Positions 34,035 through 44,537 of a DNA stretch of 64,000 bases are shown here, in pieces; position 1 is the first letter of the stretch, and every line of letters begins with the position of its first letter. The stretch is from Luzula sylvatica (lineage: Eukaryota; Streptophyta; Magnoliopsida; Poales; Juncaceae): NCBI GenBank assembly GCA_946800325.1, contig OX326956.1, forward strand, positions 19,496,667 to 19,560,666, written 5' to 3'. The translations under genes were made by a program, and so were the position numbers. The notes under the pieces are model-generated. The model was not told the origin of the DNA. It was given only the letters and a program-made list of their open reading frames with translations, and ran no database searches.

Positions 34035-34904
34035 CAGTGTTGTAAAAGTCGGTTTATAACGCCGATTAGTCGGAAATTAATCTCAAGTCTTTGGTCATGC
34101 GACAAGTTAAGGCCATATCTTTCATAAAAGTCACTTTATCCGACTTGGGCCGATTTGGGCCGTTTTCTCATGTTTTTTTCCGACTTTTTACCGACTAGGC
34201 CCATAAATTATAATCAATTTTTTTAAAAAAAATAAAATTATATATTTGGGCTCAAATTTGTTCTATTCATGGAAATTAGTCAATTACTTTGTTATCTTTG
34301 GCAATGATTTGAGAGAATTTTTTTATTTCCATATGATTTCTCTTCTTTCCATTCAAATTGGTCCAGGCCAGGGTTCTTTTCTTATCCTCTTTCGCAAAGT
34401 TAGGGTTTTGGATGCCTTTCTCTCTAAATCATAATTCAATGTAATAATTTATGCTTTTTCTCTTTCATTTTTCTGGTTATTTGTGATAATTTAGGTTCCA
34501 GGGTTCTTCTTTCTATTCAAATTGCACTATGTAGATTTTAATTTGTTTATAATTTGCATGTTTTGATAATATAAATTTATAATTTGCATGTTTATAATTT
34601 GCATGTTTTGAACTTAAATGGGCATAGAATTCTGGTATTTATGGTTCGTATGACTTTTGGATTAGTTCAATTATAAAATTTAAGTTATGATTTATAAATT
34701 TTTAATGGTCTTAGGATTCTTAATTAGTAATATGTTAAATTAATAGTCAAAAAATATATGATAATATATGAAAAAATTGTTAATTTCGACAAATTACATA
34801 TTCCGACTAGTCTCCGACAAATTCCGAATAATCTCCGATTAATCACCAAGTCTCAAGTCTCTGTCCAATCCGACCCGTTCCGACTTCTGACATTTACAAC
34901 ATTG
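34035..34904. mobile_element. hAT element, 870 bp, non-autonomous
   Basis: Termini CAGTGTTGTAAA and TTTACAACATTG, with an exact 8-bp duplication GTCGAGCC at 34027-34034 and 34905-34912. Copy A has the empty site (GTTGGGTC, 11609-11616). The interior has scattered CCGACT/AGTCGG motifs and no transposase ORF. Confidence 0.93.
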
Positions 34905-35041
34905 GTCGAGCCCATGGAAAAACACGGTGTGAAAAATAAAAGCTCCTATAAAAGTCAAGTTATTTATTTCGCTAGCTAAGCAAAATAAATTACACGCCGC
35001 AAATAAATTGGCGAAACAAGGACGGACACAAATCGAAAAAC

Positions 35042-35368
35042 GTGTCCTATGCAAATCGATGTTGGAAATCAAAGATCATCTTGTGGTATAATATCCATAC
35101 ACATGATCAGCGAGGAAACTATCAGATCTACTTGCACAACAAAATCTCAAAACATCATTTGCAAGATGATCTTTACGAATCCATTGTGGCAAATCAGAGG
35201 AAGAGAAGGTCCAAGAAAAAGAAAGAATGCACATCAAAGCAATGTGCTGGGATATATCCAAAGAACGTAATAGACCTATCTTCCGAGAAGAATAAAACGC
35301 CACCTATAACGATTACAGAAAACTTAGATTTAGGAAGCAGAGACTTGACAAAAGATGATGTTAAATAG
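35042..35368 (+). CDS. Unassigned conserved small ORF, copy B
   Basis: 108 codons. The region after HDQRGNYQIYLHNKISKHH is shared in frame with 11836-12072, including the basic block RKRRSKKKKE and the identical C-terminus. The upstream ~35 codons are open here but stopped in copy A. No family recognised; it could be a transposon-captured exon. Confidence 0.27.
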   Translation: MSYANRCWKSKIILWYNIHTHDQRGNYQIYLHNKISKHHLQDDLYESIVANQRKRRSKKKKECTSKQCAGIYPKNVIDLSSEKNKTPPITITENLDLGSRDLTKDDVK

Positions 35369-35450
35369 TCTGAATAGGATTAGTTTGTCCTTGACAAACT
35401 AAGTCAAATGGGATTATATATGACACTTCTCAAATAAGGAAAAGTTGTGA

Positions 35451-35577
35451 TGATACGTCAATCGAGAAAGATTAATGTAGATTAATTGAATTGATTAACA
35501 TTCAAATTATTACTTAATTGGATTGATTCAATTAAAAATCTAATCAATTCAATTAATCTTTCTCGATTGACGCATCA
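35451..35577. mobile_element. MITE-like hairpin, TGATRCGTCAATCG family (copy 3)
   Basis: Best preserved copy: TGATACGTCAATCGAGAAAG on the left mirrors CTTTCTCGATTGACGCATCA on the right. Same position as 12152-12276 in copy A. Confidence 0.7.
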
Positions 35578-35918
35578 AGAATATTTTTTCTTGTTCACCG
35601 GAACATAATATATTTACCCAATTCAAATCGTTGTAACTAATTTCTTATTTCAACATACAGAAATCAAGCTTTTTCAAATAAACAAAAAAAAAAACTAGTT
35701 CGCTGGAAATTTCCTCAGGACAACACATGCATGGTGCTCGGATACTTCATATTTTATTAGAGCAATCTTCACAATTTACCTACTTTCACACAAAGCATGT
35801 AATTAATTTTCTGATGTCAACTGTTGAACTTTTGTTTCTTAATATAATCCGAGATGACAATTCGCCAACTCCTTAAAATAAAATAAAATAAAATAAATTA
35901 AATATATTCCACTACTTG

Positions 35919-35927
35919 TTTATAAAA
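35919..35927 (+). repeat. 9-bp target-site duplication TTTATAAAA, left
   Basis: Matches 39882-39890 exactly and the single copy at 12606-12614 in copy A. Confidence 0.95.
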
Positions 35928-36100
35928 GAAAAAACCTCACTTTTGCCCTCTTAACTCTTCAAAAAAGTGCAAGTAGCCCCCAAAACTTTAATTTTCTCAT
36001 TTTTATCTCCTGAATTCTTGATTTTGCTCACTTTTGCCCCTTCCATCAGTTAACTGCCTAGTCATCAGTTAACTGCCTAGTCAGCATTGATTGCGTTACG

Positions 36101-36725
36101 TGCGTAACACAATGCTTTGATATGATCTTACGCTCACCGTAACAGGGAGTTAAAAGGGTCATCATTGGGTATTGTCCGAAACACGGAATTCAATGTGAGT
36201 CTCCAAGACAGGAATTGTTTATTCCGAAAGGAAGAGATATCTCTTAGGCGCCGCTCGATGAGTCGATTAACGAAATCTCTGGCCAGAGTCAATGATATTA
36301 ATGGTTAATATCGATTGAAATTTGTTAAATCAACTCGGAATCGGGGAATAAGTATAGTTAATCAAATTATAAGGATGACTATAACCAATGCATTTTGATT
36401 AACGGATATCGCAAGCAAGAGAACTAGTAACCGCTATTCGAGATAGGCACAATGATCACAATCATTATTCGTTTAACATGGGTAGCTATGATGGAGTGAC
36501 TAGATCCCGCTCATGAGCTTGTAGGCATTGGAAACAACCTACTGCCATCGTTAAGTCGAACCTACATGGTCACACAACGAGTCGTACTAAGTCGGGCTTG
36601 ATCATAAAATCGGCACATTGGATGTGCATAGCTTGGTATTTGATACGCGAGCTATATTTTCTAAAATCGTACATATTGGATATGCATGAGTACCTTTTAG
36701 GTAGATCTGAAATTGAGTGGGAGAC
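36101..36725 (+). mobile_element. Truncated interior of an LTR retroelement
   Basis: Non-coding stretch ending in a polypurine-like tract (GAGTGGGAGAC, 36715-36725) immediately before an LTR start. It fits the 3' end of a retroelement interior; no pol domains remain. Left edge approximate. Confidence 0.5.
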
Positions 36726-37760
36726 TGAAGGAAATACAATTTCAGGATCAACCGTAAAAGTGTACACAAGGATAAACGAATGTAGTCGTACATTCGTTGC
36801 CATAACTGTCAGTGGGAAAATCCGATTTGAATGGTTCAAATTGGGTTAGATAGATAATAAGATTATCTACAACCTTCATGAAGAAATATATTTCATATGA
36901 ACGAAGTATAAGTGTCGTTTATGTGAAATACCGAAATGGTGCAACAGTATGACATACAGTTAGTAAAACAGTCATACGTTTTGCATACGAACTCCAATTG
37001 GGCTGGGCCAAATTGGGTTGTGTAGATAATTGGATTATCTACAACTTTCATGTTGGGTGAGTTTCTGTCAGAGAAATTTATCAATTTCGTCTGGACAGAA
37101 TACTGACCAGGTTCATGCAGTATTCTGTGTGAAAGGGTGTATATTGGATATACATGCCTTTTGGCTAATCCTGATCCTATTAGATATAAATAGGATACTT
37201 TCTCTCTCCTCACTAAGCAATTCAATCAGATTATTCTGCCAAAGACACAAGAGAAAAAGAGCAAATTCAGATTTGATCTTTTGTGAGTGAAAATGTGCGA
37301 AGAGAGAGAAATCGAGAAAGGAGTTTCTCGAGTGATAGAGAATCGATTAGATCGAGCAAGTTCGCCGGTGCATCGTCTAGGCAGGTGCATCCGCGACCGA
37401 CGTGTTACGAATCACCGTGGATACAAGTAGAGGAGTGACGTTTGTGACTCTTCGATTGTGATCGACTCGAGTAAGAAAGACGGTGGAAACGCTTGGACGC
37501 ACGAGGACGAAGTCGAGTGAACCGGCGTAGCAAACGATAGGTGAAGGACGCGTGGTGTGGGACGCGCGGATTGTCACCAACGTGACAGGAAATAGAAGGC
37601 GGCGATCAACCCTTCGTGTGCCATCAATTTGGCACTGGTATAGATCTATCCTTCTATTCGCATCGTACCCTCGAAGTCATGTCGTGATCTCGGGAATCGG
37701 GGAATCGGACCGGGCCTTCATTCCGCTGCGCGGGCCCGGGGTCGAGGATATTCCCCAACA
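36726..37760 (+). mobile_element. LTR, TGAAGGAAATACA...CCCCAACA type, 1,035 bp
   Basis: Begins TGAAGGAAATACAATTTC after a polypurine tract and ends TATTCCCCAACA. Its start matches 25842-25955. Both ends resemble the shorter solo LTR at 52515-52968. No 5-bp duplication, consistent with a truncated element caught inside the Pack-MULE. Confidence 0.7.
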
Positions 37761-37856
37761 CTGGAGGGTCTCGGGTGGGGGTGGGGTGGGACTAGGGGGG
37801 TCTCGGGTGGAGCTGGGGGGTCTGGGGGGGGGGGGGTCTCGGGTTGGGGTGGGGTG
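37761..37856 (+). repeat. G-rich minisatellite (GGGTCTCGGGTGG units)
   Basis: About five imperfect copies of a GGGTCTCGGGT-type unit plus a 13-G run. Many GGG tracts on one strand give strong G-quadruplex potential. It directly abuts the RPT6 exon. Confidence 0.9.
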
Positions 37857-38522
37857 GAAGTGGAAATGGAGATAGCGAAGTTCAACGTACCATGCTCGAG
37901 TTGCTCAATCAACTCGATGGTTTCGAAGCCTCCAACAAAATCAAAGTATATATCTAATCTGGAATATTTGCAATTAAGTCCTCGTAATTTTGCAAATTTT
38001 GAAATTTACTAAAAATATATGTATTTGTTGTAGGTGTTGATGGCAACGAACAGGATCAATATTTTGGACCCAGCTTTGCTCAGGCCAGGCCGTATCGATA
38101 GAAAAATCGAGTTTCCCAATCCTAACGAAGATGTATATTTTCATTACTTATTATTACAATAATTAATTTGATTTTAATTTTTTGTATTTTTTGTTTTTTA
38201 GTCGCGATGTGATATCCTGAAGATCCACTCGAGAAAGATGAACTTGATGAGAGAAATCGATCTGAAGAAGATTGCTAGTAGAATGAACGGCGCCTCTGGC
38301 ACGCAACTCAAGGTGATGATTTTTATAAATATCATAACTCACCGAGGGTATTTTTGGAATTTTGATTAATTATGTGTGTAGGATGTGTGCACGGAGGCGG
38401 GTATGTTTGCGTTGAGAGAGAGGAGGGTGCACGTGACGCAAGAAGATTTCAAAATGGCGGTCGCAAAGGTCATGAAGAAAGATACCGATAAAAACATGTC
38501 TCTTCGCAAGCTCTGGAAATGA
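37857..38522 (+). pseudogene. RPT6: Captured RPT6 (26S proteasome AAA-ATPase) C-terminal exons
   Basis: RPT6 is one of six ATPases in the base of the 26S proteasome. Four exon pieces are retained with their introns: 37857-37945, 38034-38132, 38202-38312, 38382-38522. They encode [48 protein letters not shown] (with the SRH arginines), [20 protein letters not shown] and the tail [15 protein letters not shown] before TGA. The reading frame is open throughout, splice sites look usable, and the C-terminal tail needed for docking is kept. Walker A and the N-terminal coiled coil/OB part are absent, so it cannot be an ATPase. Retained introns show genomic, not mRNA, capture. Confidence 0.93.
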
Positions 38523-38937
38523 ATATCTCAAATTTATTCGTCTTTTTCTATTTTTTATTTTCAACTTTTTTTATTTTTCTTTGAGAAGCACTTGTACTGT
38601 TTTTAGTAAATCTAGTTTTCTACTTTTATGTCGCTACAATTTAGGAAGTACTTTTTAAATGGTAATTTGAAATGATCTTTTGGCAATGATGGTTCGATTT
38701 ATTTGAACAAATTATCGAGAATATATATTTCAACATAATTATCAAATCAATCAAATTCAAAATGTATATTACAACTCAAAACCAAATAAAGCCAAGCTTA
38801 ATCCCAACAGAACATTACCCATTACAATATATAATAGAGACAAATTAGTTTGGTAGCAATTAATAACGAGTTATTTATAAAATATTACTCAGATCAGAGA
38901 GTGTGTCGTCCTGTTTTTCTTTCTCGACCTACAAAAA
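38523..38937. other. AT-rich, partly captured RPT6 3' flank
   Basis: Follows the RPT6 stop codon inside the Pack-MULE and probably includes captured 3' UTR. No ORF of note. Confidence 0.4.
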
Positions 38938-39117
38938 TTACACATAAAATAAAAATAACGAGTTATTTATAAAATCAGAATCCGATGCGGCTCTAGCGGG
39001 TCTCGATTTCGGAGCTTCAGAATCCGAATCCGAATCGAATGGGTTTGGTTTCTTGGAGAAACCTGGATCCACCGTGCTTTGCTTTCTTGGTCTCGGCATC
39101 TTTAGTTTGGTTATATA
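38938..39117 (-). pseudogene. Possible captured SNAP25/SNAP33-type N-terminal fragment
   Basis: The minus-strand frame starting at 39117 encodes STVDPGFSKKPNPFDSDSDS followed by a basic/Ser stretch. Plant SNAP25-homologous SNAREs (SNAP33 group) begin with a similar VDPG...NPFDSD-Glu/Ser segment. The SNARE helices are missing and the frame runs into non-coding DNA. Short and low complexity, so uncertain; a Ser/Asp-rich chance ORF is the alternative. Confidence 0.4.
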
Positions 39118-39458
39118 CAAAATTGAAAGGTAAAAGGAAAAGGGTAGTTAAAAATTCATTGATTCAATCCAGAAAATTGATCTAATTTAACATAATTCCA
39201 AACATCCACAGCCCCTAAATTCTAATTTTGACCCTAACTAAACATAATTAACCCTAAATTAACATAATTAACCCTACATTAACCCTAATTTTAATCTGAA
39301 CCCTCAATTTGACTGAAGCATATTAATGAAATCCAAAATCGACATAATTGGACACAAATTCTGATCCCCATGAAGCATTCTTCAATTTATACAAGTGCCT
39401 CGCCATGGAAGATCTTCGCCATCACCATAATCTTCTTATTCAAGAAGAGGCAACTAGA

Positions 39459-39465
<7 letters not shown>

Positions 39466-39527
<62 letters not shown>

Positions 39528-39553
39528 CGAAAGCGGGAGAGAGAGAGCGACAA

Positions 39554-39603
<50 letters not shown>

Positions 39604-39630
39604 TAGGGTTTGTGAGGGTTTGAGAGAGAG
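39466..39630. repeat. (GA)n tract inside the Pack-MULE
   Basis: GA repeats interrupted by GCGAAAGCGG and CGACAACGAC pieces. They translate into artefactual Arg-Glu repeats. Confidence 0.95.
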
Positions 39631-39881
39631 AGAGAGTGGTTATTTTTTTTAATTAGTTATTGCCATGTCATCTCTCAGTCATCGAATTTTTTTTTTATTT
39701 TTGTCATGTCACAGTGCCACGTCATCAGTTAACTGCTGACTAGGCAGTTAGGCAGTTAACTGATGGAAGAGACAAAATTAAGCAAAATCAAGAGTTCAGA
39801 AGGAAAAAATGAGCAAATTAAAATTTGGGGCAACTTACACTTTTTGTAAGAGTCGAGGTGACAAAAGTGAGCTTTTTTTTC

Positions 39882-39890
39882 TTTATAAAA
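39882..39890 (+). promoter_or_regulatory. TATA box of DUF674 gene B = Pack-MULE target duplication
   Basis: TTTATAAAA, 80 bp before the ATG at 39971. It is the right copy of the 9-bp duplication made by the MULE. The leader downstream is the same as in gene A, but all upstream sequence is transposon. Confidence 0.7.
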
Positions 39891-39970
39891 CGCCTAATTC
39901 TACCTTCTTTCAGAGACCAAAGAACCAATACTCTTTACCTTTCTCTCATTTCACTTCTAAGCCATTAATA

Positions 39971-42006
39971 ATGAGCTTCAGTTTGGTAAAGGGCTTCGAT
40001 TTGACCCTCACCGTTAACAAGTCAACAAACCGAGTATTTTTTGTGGAAGCCGATAAGGACTTCGTCGACGTCCTACTAAGCTTCTTGACTCTTCCTCTTG
40101 GTACCATTATCAGCATCGTTAACGGAGGCAGACCTAATGACAGAGGACCTATCCATTCTCTAGGTAACCTCTACCAAAGCCTAAGGCATCTCAAAGAAGA
40201 TCACTTCAAGACCGACCTAGCAGTGTGCAAAGAAATGCTCCTTAAACCACGCCATGCAGCAGAACTGGAGTGTCTGGATCTAACCTTTAATTTTGAAGGT
40301 GATAGAGCACTGACCTACTATGCATGCAATAAAAACTGCCATGACGAGGTTTTGAGTCCATATATGGGTACCAAATGTATATGTGGGGGTGATATGCATC
40401 GAGAAATGACGATTGTAAGCAAAATGACGGGTAAGAAAGGCAGAAATGAGGGCGTTTTTTTGAAGGGAATTGCCCGGTACATAATTACTGATGATTTTGT
40501 TATCATGCCGGCATCGAGTCAAGCTGTTTTGATGTTACTTGGTAGGCTTGGCAGTGATGAGAAGCGAAACCTCGAAGAGAAAAGCTTCAAATTCGGAGAA
40601 GATCAGGTATTTAATTTGTTGCATTTCATTTTTCAGTTTCTTAGATTTATTATTGTTAGTATATGTAAACTTGTTGGAATTTTATGACTTGATAATTTAT
40701 TTGGAAAAAATAATGGAGGATTAATAGCAAAGAGTATTAAAAAATACTCAGAAGAGAATTCACGAGAGATAGAAGTGGCACAAAGTTGCCTTTCTTTTCT
40801 TTATAATTTATTCTCTAATTCGTACGGTACATTGAAAGATATATATAGTTATAATTAAGTGTCTCCAAGAGACCTACCCTATCAAACATACGTCCTTATC
40901 TATCTAGATTTTAGACATTTTTATTTTATTCAATATACATCTCTTTATTTAATAGACACCTCATTTAGAAACATATTTTAGATACTTCTATTTTACATAC
41001 ACATTTAACATAATTATTCTGCTCTTAAATTATACATAATATTATTAATTAATATATTAAAAACATTAATTTTAATAAAACAGTATTGAATTGATTGCTG
41101 CATGTTTATCCTTGAATGTTGATTTCTTACAAAGTTCAATTATCTCTAGGTTCGATCCCTACTTTATTGGTCGATGATTTCGGAGAATGCCTTTACTGCT
41201 CTTTTAGCTAATGCAAAAAAAAAAGATTACAAAAATGATGTCGACGGAAGTATCCGGCAAAAATTAGCCAGACTCGCACTCGAATCTAAGGCAATTCCAA
41301 GTTCCAAATCTTCTCCTTCAGAAAATCGTATACATATAAAATTAATCATAGACAAACACGAAAACAAAGTGTTGTATGCGGAATGCAATCAAGATTTTAT
41401 CGATTCGATATTTGGTTTCCTCACTTATCCATCTGGATACGTGGTAAAGAATCTGAACAGAAATTCTCACATAACTTGCTTTGACAATTTATATGCCAGT
41501 GCGGCTAATCCTGCTATGGCAAACCACTTCAAAACCGATGAGAGTAAAGAATATATTGTTAACCCGAGTCTTCAGCCTTCATTCTTCGAGTCGAATAATG
41601 GCTTCATAAAAGTTCGAGTTACTCATAGTTATAATTATAATATTAAAGAGATGCAAATAAATGCCGGGGCCAGTATTAATGGATTTGTTTGCGAGGATAT
41701 ATACATAGTTACAGATGAATTGGTGGTAAATCCTTCGATTTCTTCTGTGACATGTCTCATTGCGAATGCCGTTGGCGGAGTTAAAGTGGTTGCTGCCGAT
41801 GTAGGAAAGAAAGAGGTACATAACTTTTTTATCCTGAGTATGCTAATTTAAGTTGAATTAATCATGAATCAATAATAATTCATACTTTTTTAGTTAATAA
41901 ATTAATTCCAATTATGAAGAATTATTTTTCTTAATTTCAGTTGTTTTGGCTCTTGGAAGCAGCCCTGTATTCCCAAACAGCTCTTACTGATGTTTTCTTG
42001 AACTAG
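39971..42006 (+). CDS. DUF674 family protein, gene B, three exons
   Basis: Exons 39971-40606, 41150-41815 and 41941-42006, GT-AG, 1,368 nt, 455 aa. Two DUF674 modules. The first has LTLTVNKSTNRVFFVEADKD, DFVDVLLSFLTLPLGT and CICGG. The second has IDKHENKVLYAECNQDFID, YPSGYVVKNLNRNS, NPSISSVTCLIANAVGG and ALYSQTALTDVFLN before TAG. Here the middle region (ALESKAIPSSKSSPSENRIH) is a single exon, whereas gene A has an extra intron; B probably shows the ancestral form. Its C-terminus is 10 residues shorter than A because of an earlier stop. Intron 1 contains a 411-bp LTR-like insertion. The promoter upstream of the TATA box has been replaced by the Pack-MULE. Function of the family is unknown. 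Confidence 0.9.
40672..41082 (+). mobile_element. LTR-like insertion (411 bp) in gene B intron 1
   Basis: Gene A intron 1 reads GTAAACTTAGTATTGAATTG. Gene B has 411 extra bases at this point, starting TGTTGGAATTTTATGAC and ending TTTTAATAAAACA, i.e. TG...CA. No 5-bp duplication is preserved, so a solo LTR is likely but not proven. Splice sites of the host intron are unaffected. Confidence 0.55.
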
Positions 42007-43695
42007 GTAGAAGTCATCGAGGCATGCTCTTTCTCTATTCAATAATAATAACTTAATTTCAAGTGCTTTGTTTTTCTATCTGAAATTGTTACTTTGACTC
42101 TACTTTTTAGTATGTAATATTTGGTACATTCTGGCATTATCTCGAAATATTATAAAAAGAGGGCATATATAATGCTTCATGAATCATGCCCCTAAACCCT
42201 AAATCCTAAATCATATATCATGCCTATGAGATTTCCCCACAATTTTTCCACACTAATTAATGACACAATTAGTACTATCAATTAATGATTAATTCATAAT
42301 TATCTATTTTTAAATATTTAAAATTAATCATTAATTGGTATGGACCTTAATTATATATTAAAATTTTAATAATCATGAATTAATTATTAATCCACTTTGC
42401 TAATTTGGTCATTAATTAGTGTGGGGAAAATGAGGGAAAAATAGGAGGGAATAGTATAATTTCCCTTATAAAAATGTCTGTTCTTTTCAGAGCGGAGATG
42501 TATACCTCGTGTAACTCTTTACCGGAACTCTACATGACACGTCGTGATTTTTAAAATTTAAATTTAACAAATTAACGCATAATTTGATATATTAATTTAC
42601 TTTTATATCCCTCAACTTATTACTGTGTTGACAACGGACAATAAATAAACTAAATATTAAATGGTATTAAATTAAATAGTAAATCATAATAGATAGCAAA
42701 TTGTATTAATTAGGTGAAAATCCACATTTATTAGGTGATAAACCAAATAAATAAAAAATAATTCACATGATAAATCATATTTTTTTTAACAAATATTTAA
42801 TTATTTTATCTTCATTTCTATTTAAAACAAATTATTTTCATTTGTATTTTGTAGATTTTTGCGAAATTATTATTTTTATTTTCGTTCTTATATTTTTGTT
42901 ATTTTTATGATAATTTCATTTTGTACAATTTTCGACAAACTCTAACTTATGTGTGAAACGATGAGAAATGAGTATGTGTATCCATTTAACACATGTTAAA
43001 CGGTGAAAATGAGTTATGTGTATATGTTTAGCACATGTTAAACGATAGATTAATTCTGTCAAATACTTATTTTTTCCAAATTTTTACATATGGATTTGAT
43101 TAATTATTTTTCAAACGAGTAATATTCATCCATTTAACATTTAGTAAATGGTCAACTAGTCTAGCTCAATAACTTTTTTTCACATTAATAAATTTGAATT
43201 TAATTATAAATAGATGGTGACAAATAATGGCAATAAAAAAATATTAAATATATTAATGATATGTGAAACATTTGACATTTAATTTTTTCTTATCCTAGAT
43301 AATAAATCCAAATAAAAATATTAATGGTTCACCACTTTAATTAATGCACATGCCAACACACCAATCATCTAGATGAATTGTATTGTATGAGGATGAGTAT
43401 CATCACTCAATATAATTAAATGATAAATAAATTGGATTTCATACATAATGTGTGGTAAACGAATAGATAATAAATAAATCTAATTTAACATATACACAAT
43501 TTTAATTTCACATGCATTTAAATTTTATTTGTTCAATTTGTCATTAATTGTTAACACGTTAAAGGGTATTTTTATAATTTTCCATTTCAAACACCTCAAA
43601 TGTTAACAACTCTATCGTGGAATGTGAGCTCAGCATTCTTTTGCCTTTGTTTTTGAGTGGTCATTTACGAACTTTCTTTTGCTTTTTTTTTATTA
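42007..43695. other. 3' flank of gene B, AT-rich, no gene
   Basis: To 42597 it matches the gene A 3' region, including the foldback repeat at about 42246-42428. It then jumps to sequence matching copy A from about 20385. Nothing coding. Confidence 0.6.
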
Positions 43696-44537
43696 CTAGG
43701 ACAATATCCCGCGCTTCGCTGCGGGGTATATTATTTGATAAGAAATAATATAACAAACAAAAGTAATAATTTTATATATTATTTGATATATTTAGAATTG
43801 GTACGAATCAAAAATATTATAATAAGCACAAAAAAACGCAGCTTGGTACCAATCAAAACTGTTATAATAAGCCAAAAAAAATAATAATACCAGCTCAGGC
43901 TAACAAAAAGTATTTGTGTGAATAGTATTTTGTTTAGTTAACAGTAAAATTATAGTATACAAATTATTTTTATTAATACGATGAAAAATTCAAATATTTT
44001 ATTTAGAACACAAGACATATGTCAATTATATTTATTAATACGATGAAAAATTCAAATATTTTATTTAGAACACAAGACATACGTCAAATAAAATAAAAAA
44101 AAAAAAAAAAAAAACTGAACAGTAGACGAATGAACAGTAATTTATTAACAGTAAAATTATAGTATACAAATTATTTTTATTAATACGATGAAAAATTCAA
44201 ATATTTTATTTAGAACACAAGACATATGTCAATTATATTTATTAATACGATGAAAAATTCAAATATTTTATTTAGAACACAAGACATACGTCAAATAAAA
44301 TAAAATAAAAAAAAAAAAAAAAATTCAAATATTTTATTTAGAACACAAGACATACGTCAAATAAAATAAAATAAAAAAAAAAAAAAACTGAACAGTAGAC
44401 GAATGAACAGTAATTTATTAAACAGTAACAACGATGGCGAACAGTAACGGGATGAACAGTAAAAGGTGACGATGAACAGTAAAAGGTGACGTGGCCTCAC
44501 CATATATCAGGTATTCAAAAATTAATGGGAGGGAAGA
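43696..44537 (-). mobile_element. Non-autonomous Helitron, 842 bp, minus strand
   Basis: On the minus strand it begins TCTTCCCTCCCATTAATTTT (44537) and ends with a CCCGC...GCGGG hairpin, then CTAG (43699-43696) before a T. Copy A shows the empty A|T site at 21471/21472 in an otherwise matching AATTATTTTGC. The interior has ~60-bp and ~220-bp tandem repeats (43920-44400). No Rep/helicase ORF. Confidence 0.9.
43920..44400. repeat. Tandem repeats inside the minus-strand Helitron
   Basis: A unit carrying TTAATACGATGAAAAATTCA and ATTTAGAACACAAGACATA recurs four to five times, separated by A-rich tracts. Confidence 0.9.

Larger units (their letters stand above)
35928..39881. mobile_element. Pack-MULE, 3,954 bp, with captured gene fragments
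   Basis: Terminal inverted repeats of about 150-170 bp. The left end GAAAAAACCTCACTTTTG pairs with the right end CAAAAGTGAGCTTTTTTTTC, and homology continues to CCATCAGTTAACTGCC. An exact 9-bp duplication, TTTATAAAA, flanks it (35919-35927, 39882-39890), and copy A has the empty site at 12606-12614. No transposase. Contents in order: a truncated LTR retroelement ending in an LTR at 37760, a G-rich minisatellite, RPT6 C-terminal exons on plus, a probable SNAP25-type fragment on minus, and a GA repeat. Mutator-like elements with long terminal repeats carrying host gene pieces are known as Pack-MULEs. Confidence 0.93.

Noticed and set aside
39190..39300. AACCCTAA-like phrases (also 42190-42215) as interstitial telomeric repeats
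   Set aside because: Copies are few, irregular and separated by AT-rich sequence.
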